Origin: BD1-7 clade bacterium
GTDB taxonomy: Bacteria > Pseudomonadota > Gammaproteobacteria > Pseudomonadales > DT-91
Length of the DNA stretch: 64,000 nucleotides
Reading direction: 5' to 3'
Assembly (NCBI GenBank): GCA_902705865.1
Contig: CACSIO010000034.1
Location: forward strand, 414,235-478,234
Shown: one piece after another, positions 1 to 8,458 of the stretch
Layout of the letters: every line of letters starts with the position of its first letter
Numbering within the stretch: the stretch's first letter is position 1
Program-made: the position numbers and the translations under genes
Notes under the pieces: generated by a model
Told to the model about the DNA's origin: nothing
The model's database searches: none
What the model saw: the letters and a program-made list of their open reading frames with translations, nothing else

Positions 1-37
1 CAACGAAAAACAGCATTCTGACGAATAAAAACAATGA

Positions 38-61
38 TTTAGATGTTATATCTCATCTAAA
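38..61 (-). terminator. Possible terminator downstream of hypE
   Basis: An 8-bp perfect inverted repeat (TTTAGATG / CATCTAAA) with an 8-nt loop lies just past the hypE stop codon. On the minus strand it is followed, after a few bases, by a T-rich stretch (TTGTTTTTATT). The stem is AT-rich, so this would be a weak intrinsic terminator for the leftward hyp operon. Confidence 0.4.
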
Positions 62-62
62 A

Positions 63-1133
63 TCAACAGATCCTAGGAAGCTGTTCGCCGGATAGCGCGT
101 GTACAAGCCGGTCAGATCCAAACGCCGTTTGCATAAGCACACGAGGGCGCGCAGCACCTGCCTCACGTACTACGCCAATGCGCGTTGCTGCACGACATTG
201 CGGCCATTGTCGAAGAACCCCCAAAGCTTTTTCAACATCACTCTCAGCAACGAATAACGCAAAACACCCTTCATTAGCGACTTGCAGCGCGTTGAGGCCA
301 AATACTTCACAGGCCGCATCGACCATCGGGTGAATCGGGATCTGCGATTCAGTGATATGGACATCCATCCCCGAGCCATCAGCCATCTCTACAAGCGCCG
401 TCGCGAGGCCGCCGCGTGTTAAATCACGCATAGCGCGCGGTACAATACCAGCTGAGGCGAGTGAGCCAACTACAGGGCTCAATAACGCGCAATCACTGAC
501 GATATCGCTATCGAATGCGGTTTGCTCCCGGCTCGCTAATACCGCAGCACCATGACGACCAATATCATTACTGAGAATCACCGCGTTGCCAGCAGCGATA
601 TTATTAATGCCCGGCACATCAATAAATTCATCTGCGACCACACCAACCCCCGCAGTATTGATAAACACACCATCACCTTTGCCGCGCTCAACAACTTTGG
701 TATCGCCGGTGATAATCTGAACCCCAGCGTCTTTTGCTTGCGCAGCCATCGAACGCACAATCTTTGTTAGTAACGTAATGCTAAGCCCTTCTTCCAGAAT
801 AAAACCAGCACTCAGATATTTGGGGATGGCCCCGCGCATCGCCAAATCGTTACAGGTACCAGCGACGGCTAAGTCGCCGATATTACCGCCGGGGAATTCC
901 AACGGGTTAACCACATAACTGTCGGTTGTCATTGCCCAACGCGCTGCATTGCCTCTTGAGTCAACGTGTGGGGTACACATATCCAGAAGCGCCGCATCTT
1001 CTTGGTTAGAATCGGCGCCAAAGGCGGGCAAAAAAACGGTTTCAACAAGCTTACGTGTTTGTACACCACCCGCGCCATGCGCCAGTGTGATATGTGTGCC
1101 TGCTTGATGTTCAACGGGGCAAATCAGATTCAT
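63..1133 (-). CDS. hypE: HypE, hydrogenase maturation carbamoyl dehydratase
   Basis: HypE takes the carbamoyl group made by HypF onto its C-terminal cysteine and dehydrates it with ATP to a thiocyanate. This supplies the cyanide ligands of the NiFe site. The protein (356 aa from ATG 1133) ends in the diagnostic PRIC tetrapeptide carrying the acceptor cysteine. It has the PurM/AIR-synthase-like HGAGG segment (residues 19-23) and a DLTRGGLAT-type loop in the second half. A TTG one codon upstream would also be in frame, but ATG 1133 has a GAGG ribosome site at a suitable distance. It is the last gene of the leftward hypF-C-D-E cluster, 76 bp after hypD. Length and motifs are complete. Confidence 0.96.
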   Translation of the reverse strand: MNLICPVEHQAGTHITLAHGAGGVQTRKLVETVFLPAFGADSNQEDAALLDMCTPHVDSRGNAARWAMTTDSYVVNPLEFPGGNIGDLAVAGTCNDLAMRGAIPKYLSAGFILEEGLSITLLTKIVRSMAAQAKDAGVQIITGDTKVVERGKGDGVFINTAGVGVVADEFIDVPGINNIAAGNAVILSNDIGRHGAAVLASREQTAFDSDIVSDCALLSPVVGSLASAGIVPRAMRDLTRGGLATALVEMADGSGMDVHITESQIPIHPMVDAACEVFGLNALQVANEGCFALFVAESDVEKALGVLRQWPQCRAATRIGVVREAGAARPRVLMQTAFGSDRLVHALSGEQLPRIC

Positions 1134-1209
1134 CAAAAAACCTCATACGTTTGAAAACGAGAAAACACGTATTGATGGATTCCCTGAAGGATGCAGATGG
1201 GTCTAATCA

Positions 1210-2304
1210 TCACGGCCGCTCCAAATGCCGGTAGCGAAACCAAGCACTGCAGGCGCCCTCTTCCGAAACCATCGGGGCTCCCAACGGAGTTTCAGGCGTA
1301 CATGCAACGCCGAAAGCATCACACTCATGGGGTTTTATTAGCCCCTGTAACACTAAACCTGACTGGCAATCTGATGCCAATGTATCACCAACACCGGTTA
1401 CGCCAAACTTGCGCTCGGCGTCATATTGCTCAAATTCGCGCCTAATTCCCAAGCCACTATCAGGAATCACTCCCAAGCCACGCCATGATTTATCGATACG
1501 CTCAAATACTGAAAAAATACCTTCTTGAGCAACACGATTTCCCGGTGCAGCCACAACACGTTGGAATTTGTTGATAACCTCTGCTCTTCCCGATTCCAGC
1601 ATATCGACTGCCGACTCTACCCCCAATAAAATGTCCACGGGTTCGAACCCGGTAATCACGATCGGCTTGCCTAAGCTTTTTGCCAGCGGCTCGTATTCAG
1701 CTGTACCCATCACAGTACATACATGCCCTGCTGCAAGAAATCCGTCGATCGCGCAATCAGGCTGCCGGCTAATCATTTCTAACGCTGCTGGAACAGTAAC
1801 CTGAGAGACTAACATCGAAAAATTCTTAACGTCGGCGCCTGCCGCGGTACGTAAAGCCTGCGCATTCACCGCTGATGTGGTTTCAAACCCAACCGCGAGG
1901 AACACGATTTCGCACTGAGGATTTTCCTGAGCCAGCGCAACCGCCTCCATGGGTGAATATATCAACCGGATATCTGCGCCTTCAGCTCTTGCATCGAGCA
2001 AGGAGCGCTTACTTCCAGGCACACGCAGCATATCGCCGTATGAACAGACGATAACCCGATGTGTGATTGCTAAATCGATGGCGGCATCCAAGATTTCTGC
2101 GGGCGTTACACAAACCGGGCATCCCGGCCCATGGATCAGCTCGATACCGGCGGGCAGTAATTGATCGAGCCCGTACTTCATAATGCTATGCGTTTGGCCG
2201 CCACACACTTCCATGATTTGCCAATGGCCTGTCAAACGGCGCTCAATCCGTTTAAGAACAGCAGCAACCGCGTCAGGGTCACGAAATTCATTAAGGTACT
2301 TCAT
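1210..2304 (-). CDS. hypD: HypD, Fe(CN)2CO assembly scaffold
   Basis: HypD is the iron-sulfur scaffold on which, with HypC, the Fe(CN)2CO group of [NiFe] hydrogenase is built. The 364-aa protein shows the family hallmarks: the CGGQTH motif (Cys34), the GPGCPVC motif (Cys62 and Cys65), a GFETT segment, and a C-terminal group of cysteines (HEC..., ACTPETP, GAC) expected to hold the [4Fe-4S] cluster. ATG 2304 is preceded by an excellent AAGGAG site six bases upstream. About 106 bp separate it from hypC, with no obvious terminator, so it is probably co-transcribed with hypF and hypC. Confidence 0.97.
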   Translation of the reverse strand: MKYLNEFRDPDAVAAVLKRIERRLTGHWQIMEVCGGQTHSIMKYGLDQLLPAGIELIHGPGCPVCVTPAEILDAAIDLAITHRVIVCSYGDMLRVPGSKRSLLDARAEGADIRLIYSPMEAVALAQENPQCEIVFLAVGFETTSAVNAQALRTAAGADVKNFSMLVSQVTVPAALEMISRQPDCAIDGFLAAGHVCTVMGTAEYEPLAKSLGKPIVITGFEPVDILLGVESAVDMLESGRAEVINKFQRVVAAPGNRVAQEGIFSVFERIDKSWRGLGVIPDSGLGIRREFEQYDAERKFGVTGVGDTLASDCQSGLVLQGLIKPHECDAFGVACTPETPLGAPMVSEEGACSAWFRYRHLERP

Positions 2305-2410
2305 GCTGACTCCTTGAACGCTGGTTTACAGAGCTTCCCTGAATGTACATGCTTTCCATCGTCACTAATCTCATTCTTTATGTCCGATGTGCGGAATTCA
2401 GTGTGTGACC

Positions 2411-2653
2411 TTACGAATCTGCGTCAAACTCAGCATGCATCGCCGCCACATCCGCCAGCGTCTGCAAGGCCTCTGCTTCATCAATACGATTAAGCGCAAA
2501 TCCTGCGTGAACGATAACGTAATCGCCTTCGGATGCTTCAGGCACAAGCGCCAAATCACAGGATTTGGTCACACCGTTAAAACTAACAACACCAACGGAT
2601 TGCTCACCCTGTCGATGAATCGCTTGAAGCTTCCCTGGAATTGCCAGACACAT
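2411..2653 (-). CDS. hypC: HypC/HupF family hydrogenase assembly chaperone
   Basis: This small chaperone (80 aa) binds HypD and the hydrogenase large subunit precursor and carries the iron with its diatomic ligands. The sequence starts MCLAIPGK, with the essential Cys2 exposed after removal of Met1, and has the conserved DYVIVHAGFA strand-helix element. The reading frame is open for 40 codons further upstream, but the MCLAIP start at 2653 is fixed by family comparison and by an AAGGG ribosome site (TAAGGGTAATAAAACC before ATG). It begins 13 bp after the hypF stop, so the two are translated as neighbours in one operon. Confidence 0.96.
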   Translation of the reverse strand: MCLAIPGKLQAIHRQGEQSVGVVSFNGVTKSCDLALVPEASEGDYVIVHAGFALNRIDEAEALQTLADVAAMHAEFDADS

Positions 2654-2666
2654 GGTTTTATTACCC

Positions 2667-5108
2667 TTAATTCGCACGCTGGTGAGCGGCGCTGCGCAAC
2701 CCAGCAATAACCTGCCCGACTGAAATACCACTATCGTTAAGTGGTACACGTTGAGGCCAGAACACATCAACACCCTGCTCTCGAAATCGCTCGGCTGTCA
2801 TCAATAACAGTAATGAATTTTGAAAACACCCACCCGAAAGCGACACGTTAGACGCGCCGTGCATTGAAGCAACCAAACAACACACATCAGACAACCACCG
2901 AATAAATCCATTCGCGCATTCAGCAGGCCCAAGATGCAAAGACATTAACAGCGACGAAATCATTGGCCGCCAGTCAACCAGTGTACGCCCATCTTGCCAA
3001 TCAATAACAGGGGAACCCAAATCAACGGCACAATCGTTATCGGCGGATTCTGCGGCGACTTGCAAGCGCAGCGCAGCCTCTGCTTCGTAGGTGTTTTCAT
3101 AAGCAACACCGATGATGGCAGCAACAGCGTCAAACAACCGCCCAACAGCAGATGTTGTAGGAAGATTGACGTGTTGGTTGGCCGCCAATTGATGATGCAA
3201 CCAATGCCACTGTTGCTGAGAAAGCGCCGATGATACCCTCAATCGATCGGCAGCAGCTTTTATCTCGGCTGAAAGACCGGCATCAGTTAACTGGAATAAC
3301 AACGAATAGGCCATTACCGCCGGGTACTCAAAAGCCAACTCACCACCAGCAAAGTGCATGGGTAGAAAGCTGCCAATATGCTCCGGGAGTGTATCCGCTG
3401 CTGCAGAAATAGAAAAAAACTCACCGCCCCATAACGTCGAAGAATACGGAGATGTTTCCTCCAGTACCTGTACCGGCGGATAACCCAGTCCATCCCAAAC
3501 AATGCCCATGTATGTGTTAGAGAAGGTCGTTTCAGCCTGAATCGAAAGCGCGTGAGCCAGATGGTGCTGGACACAAATCGAGGGTGCACCAAGCATTTCA
3601 GGCTCATTACGCATCAACGCATGGCTGTCTGCAACCACCAAGCTTCGCTGGTCTTCAGAAATGTTACCCAGTAGAGATGCTAGCCGTTGCTCACGCAACA
3701 AGTGCGTTTGAGCGTTGGCCAAATCCCCCAGATACCGGCCCAGCAACAATCGACCATCACTGGCCGTTGCTAGCGTGTTCTTTTGCCACCCACCTAAACC
3801 AACAATCGTTTCGGCTGCGGTAGCTGAAAAAGGAAATTGCATAGGGATCAAACCGCGAGCCGGGCGAATAGTCATCGTTTTACCGTCGACAATCTGCATA
3901 ATGCTGTCATCAAGCCCATCTACGAGTGTAAGTTCGTGGTCAACGATAATATCGACAGCCTGCAACCAATGGTCAGGTATCTCGCTGCTATTGGTCATTA
4001 ACGGCTCATCTTTAATATTGGCGCTGGTTACCACTAGCGGTTTTGGCCAATAAGCCATAAGCCCATGATAAAACGCGGTACTAGGCAACATCACCGCGAG
4101 ACGATTAAGCCCTGGCGCGATCGACGAAGCCAAATAAGACGACGCTTTAAGGGATAACAACACCAGCGGGCCACTTGCCGAAAGAAGCAATTGCCGCTCT
4201 TCAGCACTCACGTGACAAACCTCTGCAACCTTCTCGATAGAGGGAAACATCAACGCAAACGGCTTGTTCGCTCTTTGCTTTAGCTCTCGTAAATGCGCGA
4301 CTGCATTGGGTGATTCGGCGTCTGCAAGAATGTGTAGGCCACTGAGGCTTTTCACAATGGCCAATGCGTCTTTATCGAACGTTGTCACCAATTGTTGGCA
4401 GATTGCTGGGGAATCAGCGTCTGTGAATGGGTGATCTTTGCTTTTTAAGCGAAACGTTGGGCCACATGCGGGGCAACTGATGGTTTGTGCGTAGTAACGT
4501 CGGTCACCTGCATTATTATATTCTCTTTCACAGTCCGCACACATTGGCCAATCAGCGTAGCTTGTTGTATCTCGTTCAAACGGTGTTTTGTCGCTGATCG
4601 AATGCCGGGGGCCGCAATCAGTACAACTGATAAAGGCATACTGAAACCGTCTGTTAGACGGCTCATTAAACTCTACTAGGCATTGCTCACACGGCACGCG
4701 ATCAGGAATTAACGAGACGTTTACTTGTTTGTTGTACGATCCTTCTTCTGCGTCAGCATGAAGAATCTGGAATTCTGCCGCGTCTAAATACTCCAAGGGA
4801 ATACAACCCTTTGCACAGCGTTGCAATCGTGCCTGCACACGCACGCCGGGCTGAAGAAAGCCGCGCAACTGACGGATAAACTGCCGCAGAGCAATTCGAG
4901 ACCCAACGGCATAAATATCAACCTGCCCCTGTCTATTGATGATATTGCCGCTGATGCCGGCTTGATCGGCCATTTTTTTACAAAATGGCCGCATGCCTAC
5001 GCCCTGAACAGCACCGACCAGTCGAAGAGACAATACGCGCGCAGGCAAATCGCTTTTGTTGGTAGAGTATGTAGGTGGTATTTGGGGCATAGAGTTATTC
5101 AAATGCAT
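2667..5108 (-). CDS. hypF: HypF carbamoyltransferase
   Basis: HypF makes carbamoyl-adenylate from carbamoyl phosphate and ATP and passes the carbamoyl to HypE. Domain order fits the family at 813 aa: acylphosphatase domain (VQGVGMRPF, residues 34-42), two HypF zinc fingers (CxxC pairs at 140/143, 162/165, 190/193 and 212/215), a YrdC-like nucleotide domain (about 235-410), then the large Kae1-like carbamoyltransferase domain with an HHLAHAL metal-site motif and a C-terminal LSGGCFQN segment. ATG 5108 gives a short N-terminal tail. An in-frame ATG at 5090 is also possible, and neither has a clear ribosome site. First gene of the leftward hyp operon, divergent from hoxF. Confidence 0.96.
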   Translation of the reverse strand: MHLNNSMPQIPPTYSTNKSDLPARVLSLRLVGAVQGVGMRPFCKKMADQAGISGNIINRQGQVDIYAVGSRIALRQFIRQLRGFLQPGVRVQARLQRCAKGCIPLEYLDAAEFQILHADAEEGSYNKQVNVSLIPDRVPCEQCLVEFNEPSNRRFQYAFISCTDCGPRHSISDKTPFERDTTSYADWPMCADCEREYNNAGDRRYYAQTISCPACGPTFRLKSKDHPFTDADSPAICQQLVTTFDKDALAIVKSLSGLHILADAESPNAVAHLRELKQRANKPFALMFPSIEKVAEVCHVSAEERQLLLSASGPLVLLSLKASSYLASSIAPGLNRLAVMLPSTAFYHGLMAYWPKPLVVTSANIKDEPLMTNSSEIPDHWLQAVDIIVDHELTLVDGLDDSIMQIVDGKTMTIRPARGLIPMQFPFSATAAETIVGLGGWQKNTLATASDGRLLLGRYLGDLANAQTHLLREQRLASLLGNISEDQRSLVVADSHALMRNEPEMLGAPSICVQHHLAHALSIQAETTFSNTYMGIVWDGLGYPPVQVLEETSPYSSTLWGGEFFSISAAADTLPEHIGSFLPMHFAGGELAFEYPAVMAYSLLFQLTDAGLSAEIKAAADRLRVSSALSQQQWHWLHHQLAANQHVNLPTTSAVGRLFDAVAAIIGVAYENTYEAEAALRLQVAAESADNDCAVDLGSPVIDWQDGRTLVDWRPMISSLLMSLHLGPAECANGFIRWLSDVCCLVASMHGASNVSLSGGCFQNSLLLLMTAERFREQGVDVFWPQRVPLNDSGISVGQVIAGLRSAAHQRAN

Positions 5109-5123
5109 CGACAGGCTAAAACT

Positions 5124-5153
5124 GTTATATCGGATTTACTGGCAGCAACGCAA
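5124..5153 (-). promoter_or_regulatory. Candidate promoter for the hypFCDE operon
   Basis: On the minus strand a TATAAC hexamer (complement at 5124-5129) lies 18 bp from a TTGCGT hexamer (complement at 5148-5153). A start site here would leave a leader of only about ten bases before the hypF ATG, which fits the lack of a clear Shine-Dalgarno site. The -35 match is weak, so this is an inference from sequence pattern only. Confidence 0.25.
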
Positions 5154-5188
5154 AACCTAACGTATTTTTTTAAGCACTGAAACAGAAG

Positions 5189-5229
5189 ATGATATACGTC
5201 ATAGACATAGCATCCATGACGTTCATCAT
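5189..5229. promoter_or_regulatory. Long imperfect inverted repeat between hypF and hoxF
   Basis: Two 14-base arms, ATGATATACGTCAT (5189-5202) and ATGACGTTCATCAT (5216-5229), match as an inverted repeat at 12 of 14 positions with a 13-base spacer. A second short stem (AGCCGTT, ACC, AACGGCT; 5233-5249) follows immediately. Two related strings, TTGATGTCCATATCATGG near 5275 and TTGATGTCTATCATTGG near 5322, lie closer to hoxF. In a divergent control region these are good candidate binding sites for a hydrogenase regulator. I saw no convincing -24/-12 sigma-54 promoter here. Confidence 0.35.
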
Positions 5230-5377
5230 ATTAGCCGTTACCAACGGCTTCTGCTGTCGAATGATGAATAACAGTTGATGTCCATATCATGGATAAGACG
5301 AGCGACGTCCAGACACAGCCATTGATGTCTATCATTGGTATTCGATCCAGCAAACCGCATCAAAGGTCGACTTTATC

Positions 5378-7090
5378 GTGTTTACAGAAAAAATCGGGCC
5401 ATACTCCTACGACCCTGAAGTACCCGAAACGATCGACTGGCTATCGGAGCCATCAACAATCGACCCACAATTGATGTTGCAACACTTGGTCGACCTGAAT
5501 CAGCGATTCGGCTACGTCCCTGAGCACTTTCAACAGCTACTGGCCAACAAAACGGGGCTTACTAAAACCGAAATACGCGGTGTTATTGATTTTTTCCACC
5601 TGATCGATGCAGAGCCCACAGCACAATGGGTTGTTCACGCCAGCACCAATATCACTGACATCATGCTCGGCCAACAACACAATATTGAGGTGTTAAACAA
5701 TTTTGCTGCGCGCAACCCGGGGCTAATAGCGGTAAAACAAACATCGTGTACAGGTTTATGCGACGTCGGGCCGGCGCTCTTGATTAATGGATTTGCTGTG
5801 CCTAGCGTTAGCCCACAACGCCTAGATGAGATACTTGCCGCCATCGAAAGCAATCAACCGATGAATACTTGGCCCACAGAATGGTTTTCGATCAATACCG
5901 AAATTTATATCAAAGGGGCTTTATTGAATCATCAAATAGAGCCTGGCCATGTTCTACAAACCATAACGCCATCCAGTCGTCAGGATTTCATGACACGGCT
6001 AGAGCAATCTGAACTAAAAGGCCGTGGTGGCGCTGGGTTTCCGACGGCGATTAAATGGAAGGCCTGCATGCAGGCAAACGACCAAAACAAAGTGATCGTT
6101 TGTAACGCGGATGAAGGCGAGCCAGGCACCTTTAAAGATCGGGTGCTTCTGGATCAGTTTCTCGACAATGTTCTCGAAGGTATGGCCATCTGCGCTCGAG
6201 TGATCGGTGCAAAGCAAGGTTATATCTATTTGCGCAAAGAATACTTGTTTATGCTCGATCAAATGCAAGCGCATATCGAAAGGCGATTACAAGAAGGATC
6301 GCTAACCACCTTCATTGACGATCAGCTCGCGCAATTTCCGATAACCATTCATATCGGCGCAGGCGCTTATATTTGCGGCGAAGAATCCGCCATGCTCGAC
6401 TCCATGGAAGGTAAACGTGGCATCCCTCGTATTAAACCACCCCTGCCCGTCGATCATGGCTTGATGGGTAAGCCAACCGTCGTTAACAACGTCGAAACCT
6501 TTTGCAACGTTACCCTACTCGCTGACAAAGGCCTCAGCGCTTTCATCAAAACCGACGAAAACGTATCAACAGGCTCTAAATTGCATAGTATCAGTGGCGA
6601 CTGCACAAGACCGGGTATCTACGAATTTCCATTGGGTACACCCGTTAGCGAGATACTTGATACTTGCGGTGCTAGTGATGCCTCGCTAGTGCAGATTGGT
6701 GGCGCTGCGGGATACATGATCGACCGAGATCAATTTGATATCGCCATTGACTACACCCGTCTGCATAGCGCCGGTGCCATCATGGTATTTAACGAAAGTC
6801 GGAAAGCTGACGAAATCCTCACGAACTTCGCCCACTTTTTTGCTGAAGAAAGCTGTGGATTCTGCACGCCTTGTCGTGGCGGCACTCACATGTTCGAACA
6901 CTACGCACACGCGCTGAATCGCGGTGATCTTAGAGGTTCAGACATACAGCATGCACTCGGTGCCTGTGATCTGATGATGGCAGCGAGTCATTGCGGCCTG
7001 GGTAAAACTGCCGGGAGTTCAATGAAACAAATCCTGAGCGACCATGTTCTACCGACTTTCGTCCCAGCAGAGATCATCGCCCATGACTAA
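5378..7090 (+). CDS. hoxF: HoxF, diaphorase (NAD/FMN) subunit of soluble NAD-linked [NiFe] hydrogenase
   Basis: HoxF binds FMN and NAD(H) and exchanges electrons between the iron-sulfur chain and NAD. The N-terminal ~150 residues are NuoE-like. The rest is NuoF-like, with GRGGAGFPT (residues 215-223, NADH site), CNADEGEPGTFKDR (242-255, FMN site), a GAGAYICGEESA segment, and SCGFCTPCRGGT near residue 492 for a [4Fe-4S] cluster. In the NuoE-like part only CTGLC (Cys124, Cys128) remains. The first cysteine pair normally needed for a [2Fe-2S] cluster is absent, so that cluster is probably missing. The start is GTG 5378 with AAAGG 11 bases upstream. First gene of the rightward hox operon; no separate hoxE is present. 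Confidence 0.95.
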   Translation: MFTEKIGPYSYDPEVPETIDWLSEPSTIDPQLMLQHLVDLNQRFGYVPEHFQQLLANKTGLTKTEIRGVIDFFHLIDAEPTAQWVVHASTNITDIMLGQQHNIEVLNNFAARNPGLIAVKQTSCTGLCDVGPALLINGFAVPSVSPQRLDEILAAIESNQPMNTWPTEWFSINTEIYIKGALLNHQIEPGHVLQTITPSSRQDFMTRLEQSELKGRGGAGFPTAIKWKACMQANDQNKVIVCNADEGEPGTFKDRVLLDQFLDNVLEGMAICARVIGAKQGYIYLRKEYLFMLDQMQAHIERRLQEGSLTTFIDDQLAQFPITIHIGAGAYICGEESAMLDSMEGKRGIPRIKPPLPVDHGLMGKPTVVNNVETFCNVTLLADKGLSAFIKTDENVSTGSKLHSISGDCTRPGIYEFPLGTPVSEILDTCGASDASLVQIGGAAGYMIDRDQFDIAIDYTRLHSAGAIMVFNESRKADEILTNFAHFFAEESCGFCTPCRGGTHMFEHYAHALNRGDLRGSDIQHALGACDLMMAASHCGLGKTAGSSMKQILSDHVLPTFVPAEIIAHD

Positions 7091-7922
7091 TCAATCGAAA
7101 GGCAACGCAGAAAATCCGGGCACAAACAAAGGCTCCAGTTCATCAGAATCTTCACACTCATCCCTCACCATCGACGGCCGAGAGCTAACCCTGAGCGGCG
7201 ACGAAGGTGAATCGTTATTGGATGTTGCATCTGCACATGGCGAATACATCCCACACCTCTGTTATCACAAAAGTCTATCGCCCCATGGCAGCTGCAAACT
7301 ATGTACCATTAAAGTTGATGGGAAATTTCAATCGGCGTGCCTGACTACAGCCAAATCTGGCCAGGTTATCGAGAATCACAGCGACGAGATTACCGACTAT
7401 CGACAGCAAATGATTGAATTGCTGTTCGCGGAAGGCAATCACTTTTGCCCCTCTTGCGAATTATCGGGAAACTGCCAACTGCAGGCCATGGCCTACGACT
7501 TGGGCATCACACACATGCGATTCCCGCTGACGTATCCACGTCGTCGCAAAGACGGTAGTCATCCGGATATCTTTCTGGATCGTGATCGTTGCATCAATTG
7601 TGCGCTCTGCGTGAGGGCCAGTAACGAAGTTGATGGCAAAAAAGTCTTTGGCCTCGCTGGCCGTGGTGCAGACAGTTACTTACAAGTTAACTCACCAGAC
7701 GGCACGCTCGGCAGCTCAGACCTTAGCATCGATGATCTGGCGGCAAATATATGCCCAGTCGGCGCTATTTCATCCAAGCACAACAACTATCTGCAACGGC
7801 CCGGACAACGTTTGTATGATCAACACAGTATTAGTGAGCTCGGCAACCAACGGCCCGATTTCGAACACATGAATGACTCCAACATTGATCACGCTGATAC
7901 GCGTAAAAGCGATCCATCATGA
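7083..7922 (+). CDS. hoxU: HoxU, diaphorase iron-sulfur subunit
   Basis: HoxU carries electrons between HoxF and the hydrogenase module. The 279-aa protein has an N-terminal plant-type [2Fe-2S] ferredoxin domain (Cys pattern C-x10-C-x2-C-x13-C around CYHKSLSPHGSCKLC), the His-Cys segment HFCPSCELSGNCQL, and a C-terminal 4Fe-4S segment CINCALC with a later CPVG. ATG 7083 overlaps the hoxF stop by eight bases (ATGACTAA), so translation is coupled. It carries a Ser/Asn-rich N-terminal extension of roughly 30 residues and a polar C-terminal tail of about 40. To my recollection both are longer than in typical HoxU of about 235-240 aa. Confidence 0.94.
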   Translation: MTNQSKGNAENPGTNKGSSSSESSHSSLTIDGRELTLSGDEGESLLDVASAHGEYIPHLCYHKSLSPHGSCKLCTIKVDGKFQSACLTTAKSGQVIENHSDEITDYRQQMIELLFAEGNHFCPSCELSGNCQLQAMAYDLGITHMRFPLTYPRRRKDGSHPDIFLDRDRCINCALCVRASNEVDGKKVFGLAGRGADSYLQVNSPDGTLGSSDLSIDDLAANICPVGAISSKHNNYLQRPGQRLYDQHSISELGNQRPDFEHMNDSNIDHADTRKSDPS

Positions 7923-8458
7923 CAAAAAAACTGAAAGTCGCGACCTGTTCGTTAGCCGGATGTTTTGGCTGCCATATGTCACTGCTCGACATTGACGAGG
8001 ATTTGGTTGATCTTCAAAAACACATCGAATTTAACCGCAGCCCGCTAACGGACATCAAAACACTCGGTGAATGCGATGTCGGACTAGTTGAAGGCGGCCT
8101 ATGCAATGAAGATAACCGAGAGGTATTGCTGGAGTTTCGCAAAAAATGCCGGATTCTCGTCTCTGTTGGTGCCTGTGCGATCAATGGTGGCGTTCCTGCG
8201 TTGCGCAATCAATTCAGCACCGAAGAATGCCTTGAAGAAGTTTACCAGCAAGGGTTCAACACAACGACTACACTGATCCCCTCAGACCCCGAAATACCTC
8301 AGCTTCTCAGCAAGGTTACGCCTAACCATGAATCCGTTGATGTCGACTATTTTTTGCCCGGCTGCCCTCCCCCGGCCGCCGCATTCAGCGAATTCCTGAC
8401 CGCACTGATTGAAAATAAACCCATCCATCTCGACTATCCATACCGGCGGTTTGACTGA
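7919..8458 (+). CDS. hoxY: HoxY, small subunit of NAD-linked [NiFe] hydrogenase
   Basis: HoxY holds the single proximal [4Fe-4S] cluster next to the NiFe site. Cluster ligands are visible as CFGC (Cys15, Cys18), GACAINGG (Cys86) and LPGCPPP (Cys149). The length (179 aa) is that of the short group 3d small subunit, without the extra ferredoxin domains or Tat signal of membrane-bound uptake hydrogenases, so the enzyme is cytoplasmic. The start overlaps the hoxU stop as ATGA, showing translational coupling. Confidence 0.96.
   Translation: MTKKLKVATCSLAGCFGCHMSLLDIDEDLVDLQKHIEFNRSPLTDIKTLGECDVGLVEGGLCNEDNREVLLEFRKKCRILVSVGACAINGGVPALRNQFSTEECLEEVYQQGFNTTTTLIPSDPEIPQLLSKVTPNHESVDVDYFLPGCPPPAAAFSEFLTALIENKPIHLDYPYRRFD

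Noticed and set aside
1641..1660. GGGTTCGAACCCGG string resembling a tRNA T-arm
   Set aside because: It lies inside hypD and no acceptor or anticodon stems surround it.
5289..5474. 61-codon frame before and across the hoxF start
   Set aside because: It runs into hoxF in another frame and has no ribosome site; hoxF from GTG 5378 fits the family.
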